DNA of 64,000 bases, from the NCBI GenBank assembly GCA_963802765.1, contig CAWDJZ010000016.1:62001-126000 (forward strand), in the 5' to 3' direction. Below, piece after piece: positions 58,630-64,000 of this stretch. A program made the translations under genes and the position numbers. The stretch comes from Gaiellasilicea sp963802765 (GTDB lineage: Bacteria > Actinomycetota > Thermoleophilia > Gaiellales > Gaiellaceae). The notes below the pieces were generated by a model that was not told where the DNA came from, made no database searches, and was given only the letters and a program-made list of their open reading frames with translations. How positions within the stretch are numbered: position 1 is the stretch's first letter; every line of letters starts with the position of its first letter.

Positions 58630-59175
58630 ATGCGACTTCAGGTCAAAGGCCGAAACGTCGAGGTCAGCGAGTCAATCCGGAGGTACGCCGAGGAGAAGCT
58701 CGGCAAGCTCGAGCGGCAGCTCGCCGACCCGACGCAAGTCGAGTTGGAGCTCGCAGTCGAGAACAACCCTTCGATCGCCGAGGACCACGTCGCCGAGGCC
58801 ACGATCTGGACGAAAGGTCCGACCCTGCGTGCGCGAGAGAGCTCGACGGCGTTCGAGGCGTCGATCGATCAGCTCGTCGAGAAGCTCGAGCGGCAGGTGC
58901 AGCGGTACCGGGCGAAGCGGAGCCGCAGGGAAACCGGACGGCGGGCGAACGGGAACCTGCCTCCGGAGCCGCAGTTCTCCGCAGAGCAGCTCGAGCAGAT
59001 GATCGTGAAGTCGAAGCAGTTCGACCTCCAGCCGCTGACGCCAGACGAGGCCACGCTCCAGCTCGAGCTGATCGGGCACGACTTCTTCGTCTTCACGAAC
59101 GTTGACACGGGCAGGACGAACGTCGTCTACCGGCGCCGTGCCGGAGACTACGGCCTGATCGAGCCGCAGGATTGA
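58630..59175 (+). CDS. hpf: Ribosome hibernation-promoting factor, long form
   Basis: 181 residues. N-terminal RaiA domain (LQVKGRNVEVSESIRRYAEEKLGKLERQL ... FEASIDQLVEKLERQVQRYRAKR) and C-terminal dimerisation domain (KSKQFDLQPLTPDEATLQLELIGHDFFVFTNVDTGRTNVVYRRRAGDYGLIEP). Long HPF makes 100S ribosome dimers in stationary phase. ATG 58630 follows GGAGGAGA; TAGGCT at 58593-58598 is a candidate -10 box giving a leader of about 30 bases. Its stop overlaps the next ATG. Confidence 0.96.
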   Translation: MRLQVKGRNVEVSESIRRYAEEKLGKLERQLADPTQVELELAVENNPSIAEDHVAEATIWTKGPTLRARESSTAFEASIDQLVEKLERQVQRYRAKRSRRETGRRANGNLPPEPQFSAEQLEQMIVKSKQFDLQPLTPDEATLQLELIGHDFFVFTNVDTGRTNVVYRRRAGDYGLIEPQD

Positions 59176-59723
59176 TGCCCTTCTGGCGGCGCGAGGAGCC
59201 GCTGCACGAGCGCCTCGCCCGCGAGGGAGGCCTGTCCGAGCGGCCGCCGCACGACACGCGCCCGCGCTGGGGTGAGGTCGGCATCCACGGCGTCCACCGT
59301 CAGCGAGAGTGGGACGCGGTGGCGACAGTGGACGTTCCCGACCTGGACGGAGCAGAGGCGCTGTTCGTCACGCTGCCGGACGGGACGGTGCTCGCCGAGA
59401 GCGACGACCTCGATCTCGCCCCGCTCGCGGATGCGCTCGAGGCGACGATCGCGCCGCCGTACCGTGCCCAGGCGGTGCGCCGTGAGGGGACCCTCTGGGC
59501 GGTCGCCGCGCGTCGGATCCAGGTCGAGAACATGCCCGAGGAGATCGAAGGCGACACCGTCGTGCTCACGACTCGCGACGGCTTCCGCACGATCGAGGTC
59601 GACGGTTCGGCGGCCTTCGGCGGCCGAATCCCGACGCTGGAGCGGCTCGCAGCCGAGGACGCGGTCGTGGTCGCGCGCCGTCTCGACGGCACGCTCTGGG
59701 AGGTCGAGGTGGCGCCGCTCTAG
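59175..59723 (+). CDS. Hypothetical protein between hpf and secA
   Basis: 182 residues from ATG 59175, which shares one base with the hpf TGA. Begins with a charged region (MPFWRREEPLHERLAREGGL) and continues as beta-rich: FVTLPDGTVLAESDDLDL, GTLWAVAARRIQVENMPEEIEGDTVVLTTRDGFRTIEVDG and a final LWEVEVAPL. No signal or membrane segment. Position next to hpf and secA is common in related actinobacteria; function unknown. Confidence 0.75.
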   Translation: MPFWRREEPLHERLAREGGLSERPPHDTRPRWGEVGIHGVHRQREWDAVATVDVPDLDGAEALFVTLPDGTVLAESDDLDLAPLADALEATIAPPYRAQAVRREGTLWAVAARRIQVENMPEEIEGDTVVLTTRDGFRTIEVDGSAAFGGRIPTLERLAAEDAVVVARRLDGTLWEVEVAPL

Positions 59724-59732
59724 CCCATCGGG

Positions 59733-60650
59733 CTATGGCAGCGGCTGCGAGGTGACCCGCCGACCGACGGCGATCGAGAAGCGCGGGCTCTCCACACGGA
59801 CGTCCGAGCCAAGGCCGAGCAGGCGCTGGGCGCCGTTGGCAAGGAGAATCCTGCGAGCCTGGCCACCGCTGACGTAGAACGCCGCCGTCGCGGTCGCATC
59901 CTCGAGCCGGGCTCCCGCGGGGAGGAGCCACGACCGCTCGGCTCCGGCGCGGAACACGAGCCGGCGGCCGATCTGGGCGACGAGGCCGGAGCCCGCGAGC
60001 GCGACCGCGCTCACCTCCCCGGCATACCTCTCGGTGCGCTCGACCGCGCCGGCGGCGTCGAGCACGTTCACGACTCCGCCCTCGCTGGCCACGGCCAGAC
60101 GGCCGCCCCCCGCAGCGAGAGCGGTCACGCGGTCCGGGGCGGTCCACGCGAATCGCCGGGAGCCGTTCACCCGCAGCGCGATCACCTCGCGCTCGACGGC
60201 GTAGGGAAGCATGTCGCCGGGGGCCGAGCCGTCTCCTTCGCCGACGACGATCGGCGCAGGGGCATCCACGTCGCGCGTGACGAACCGGAGCCGTCTCGGC
60301 GCCGGCTGAGTGGTCGTCGCCGTCCAGAGCGACCAGTCGCGCAGGTTCCCGCCCGCGTAGTGGACCCAGAGCACACGCGTGCCGGCGATCGCGACCGACT
60401 CGACCGCATTGCCGGTGCTCGTCTGCTCGCAGCTCGTTTGCCGACCGAGCTTCGAGACGCCGCGGGTGCCGAGATTCCAGACGTAGACGCGGTTGCAGTC
60501 TCCGGCCGAGAAGCCGGTCGCGTACGCGATCCGCTCGCCGTCGAACGCGAGCGCGGTCACGGGGGCGGGCGCGGTGACGGTTCGCACTGTCGCCGCCCAG
60601 GCGGACGGGACGAGCGCAAGGGCAAGCGCGAGCACGAAGAGCCGCCTCAT
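59733..60650 (-). CDS. Secreted beta-propeller-like protein
   Basis: 305 residues with signal peptide (LFVLALALALVPSAWA). The rest is a series of short beta strands with repeated patterns such as VTALAFDGERIAYATG, VESVAIAGTRVLWVHYAG, VTALAAGGGRLAVASEGGVVNVLDAAG and VSAVALAGSGLVAQIG, spaced about 40-45 residues, as in WD40 or PQQ-like propellers. Probably five or six blades. No catalytic motif seen. Convergent with the gene at 59175; ATG 60650 is divergent from secA. Confidence 0.75.
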   Translation of the reverse strand: MRRLFVLALALALVPSAWAATVRTVTAPAPVTALAFDGERIAYATGFSAGDCNRVYVWNLGTRGVSKLGRQTSCEQTSTGNAVESVAIAGTRVLWVHYAGGNLRDWSLWTATTTQPAPRRLRFVTRDVDAPAPIVVGEGDGSAPGDMLPYAVEREVIALRVNGSRRFAWTAPDRVTALAAGGGRLAVASEGGVVNVLDAAGAVERTERYAGEVSAVALAGSGLVAQIGRRLVFRAGAERSWLLPAGARLEDATATAAFYVSGGQARRILLANGAQRLLGLGSDVRVESPRFSIAVGRRVTSQPLP

Positions 60651-60719
60651 CGCGACCGACGCTACCGACCCACTGTTAGCCGCCGGTGAAGCCTTAGTGA
60701 GGGCTCACCTCTGAGCGGC

Positions 60720-60725
60720 TACCCT
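60720..60725 (+). promoter_or_regulatory. -10 box TACCCT of a leaderless-type promoter
   Basis: TACCCT ends 6 bases before ATG 60732 of secA. Confidence 0.45.
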
Positions 60726-60731
60726 ACGTCG

Positions 60732-63380
<2,649 letters not shown>

Positions 63381-63382
63381 AC

Positions 63383-64000
63383 GTGTCCGAGACCACGGTC
63401 CCACTCGATCAGCAGCTCGAGGAGATCAGAGCCCAGCTCGGCTGGGTTCGTGATTACCTTTGACCCGGACGCGCTAGCCGCGCGCGTCGCCGAGCTCGAG
63501 GAGGAGCTCGCGGCGCCCGGATTCTGGGACGACCAGTCTCGGGCCACCGCCGTCTCGACCGAGCACTCCCGTCTCTCCAAGCGCCTCGAGCGCTACGAGC
63601 GGCTCCAGCGCGAGCACGACGACGCCGCCGAGCTGCTCGAGCTCGAGCCCGAGCTCGCCGACGACATCGCCGCCCAGCTGCAGCCGCTGCGGCAGGAGCT
63701 CGAGCGCCTCCAGGAGGACGCCCTCTTCAACGGCGAGTACGACAGCGGCGACGCGGTCGTGTCGCTGAACGCCGGCGCGGGCGGCACCGACGCGCAGGAC
63801 TGGGCCGAGATGCTGCTCCGTATGTATCTCCGCTGGGCCGACCACCGCGGCTTCCCGACGGAGCTCGTCGAGGCGAGCGCGGGGGAGGAGGCCGGTCTCA
63901 AGTCGACGACGATGACCGTGAAGGGGGAGAACGCGTACGGGCTCTTCAAGGCGGAGCGCGGCGTCCACCGGCTCGTGCGCCTCAGCCCGTTCGACAGCGC
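63383..64000 (+). CDS. prfB: Peptide chain release factor 2 (5' part; programmed +1 frameshift; runs off the window)
   Basis: Zero frame: GTG 63383 then 25 codons ending WVRDYL and an in-frame TGA at 63461-63463. Shifting +1 at CTT gives DPDALAARVAELEEELAAPGFWDD and continues into release-factor sequence: NAGAGGTDAQDWAEMLLRMYLRW, AGEEAGLKSTTMTVKGENAYGLFKAERGVHRLVRLSPFD. The GGQ catalytic loop lies beyond the right edge. RF2 recognises TGA and TAA; the frameshift lets low RF2 levels raise its own synthesis. GTG starts two bases after secA. Confidence 0.95.
63458..63464 (+). promoter_or_regulatory. RF2 autoregulatory +1 frameshift site CTT TGA C
   Basis: CTTTGAC, identical to the classical prfB slippery site: CTT is codon 26, TGA the in-frame stop, and GAC the first codon of the new frame. 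The stimulatory Shine-Dalgarno-like element usually 3 bases upstream is weak here: the closest G-run is CTGGG about 12 bases upstream. Confidence 0.93.

Overview
The window is 64 kb of very GC-rich, densely packed actinobacterial DNA. Codon use, the gene families present (ANTAR regulator, Eis-type acetyltransferases, DUF3618/holin-X/DUF4235 membrane set, ceoB-ceoC-like potassium genes, long HPF next to secA) and many GTG/TTG starts point to an actinobacterium, plausibly a Thermoleophilia/Gaiellales-like lineage; that placement is inference. At least fifteen single-base frame breaks fall in otherwise well-conserved genes (pheT, trkH, trkA, an ABC ATPase), so the sequence is most likely a draft or metagenome contig with residual indels rather than a genome in decay.

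Layout. 1-4511: end of an APC permease with a universal-stress domain, a ceoB/ceoC-like TrkA pair, and a convergent trkA-trkH potassium-uptake operon. 4574-6460: PQQ-type sugar dehydrogenase and a zinc-ribbon/MBL protein. 6468-7469: small protein and a VanZ-HAD fusion on the minus strand. 7500-12422: a cobalamin riboswitch followed by six tightly coupled genes: two secreted DUF4430 (transcobalamin C-domain-like) proteins, a complete ECF transporter (T, fused double ATPase, S) and a secreted alpha/alpha-toroid protein. This is the most interesting locus: both structural halves of animal B12 carriers appear as separate bacterial proteins beside a membrane importer. 12368-19820: acetyltransferases, aldo/keto reductase, PcrA-type helicase, Eis pair, DUF4126. 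19847-25668: two M23 peptidases, tRNA-Val(GAC), ANTAR regulator, a broken collagen-like gene, VOC, DUF1905, MBL-like and CBS-domain proteins. 25667-29564: thrS-infC-rpmI-rplT and a SpoU methyltransferase that reads in frame with rplT. 29578-29654: seven tandem 11-bp units. 29662-33484: DUF2207-LemA and two paralogous methyltransferases. 33508-36751: pheST. 36748-41088: amidase, tandem cupredoxin, and a set of small envelope proteins with a YihY/BrkB protein. 41113-47916: a 2-oxoacid dehydrogenase complex (E1 alpha, E1 beta, E2, then E3 after an unrelated enolase-family gene). 47974-48157: candidate small RNA plus strong hairpins. 48228-54413: aminotransferase, LytR-CpsA-Psr protein and sugar-nucleotide genes for envelope glycopolymer. 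54446-57813: MerR-type regulator, ahcY, mtnA (SAM by-product recycling) and a nucleotidyltransferase. 57871-64000: comF, hpf, secA and prfB with its programmed +1 frameshift site; prfB runs off the right edge.

Two genome-style features recur. Eleven starts sit 6-8 bases downstream of a TANNNT -10 box with no room for a Shine-Dalgarno, which implies leaderless transcripts. A short palindrome of the type TTGTGTT...AACACAA occurs four times as two pairs, each pair bracketing one coding unit.
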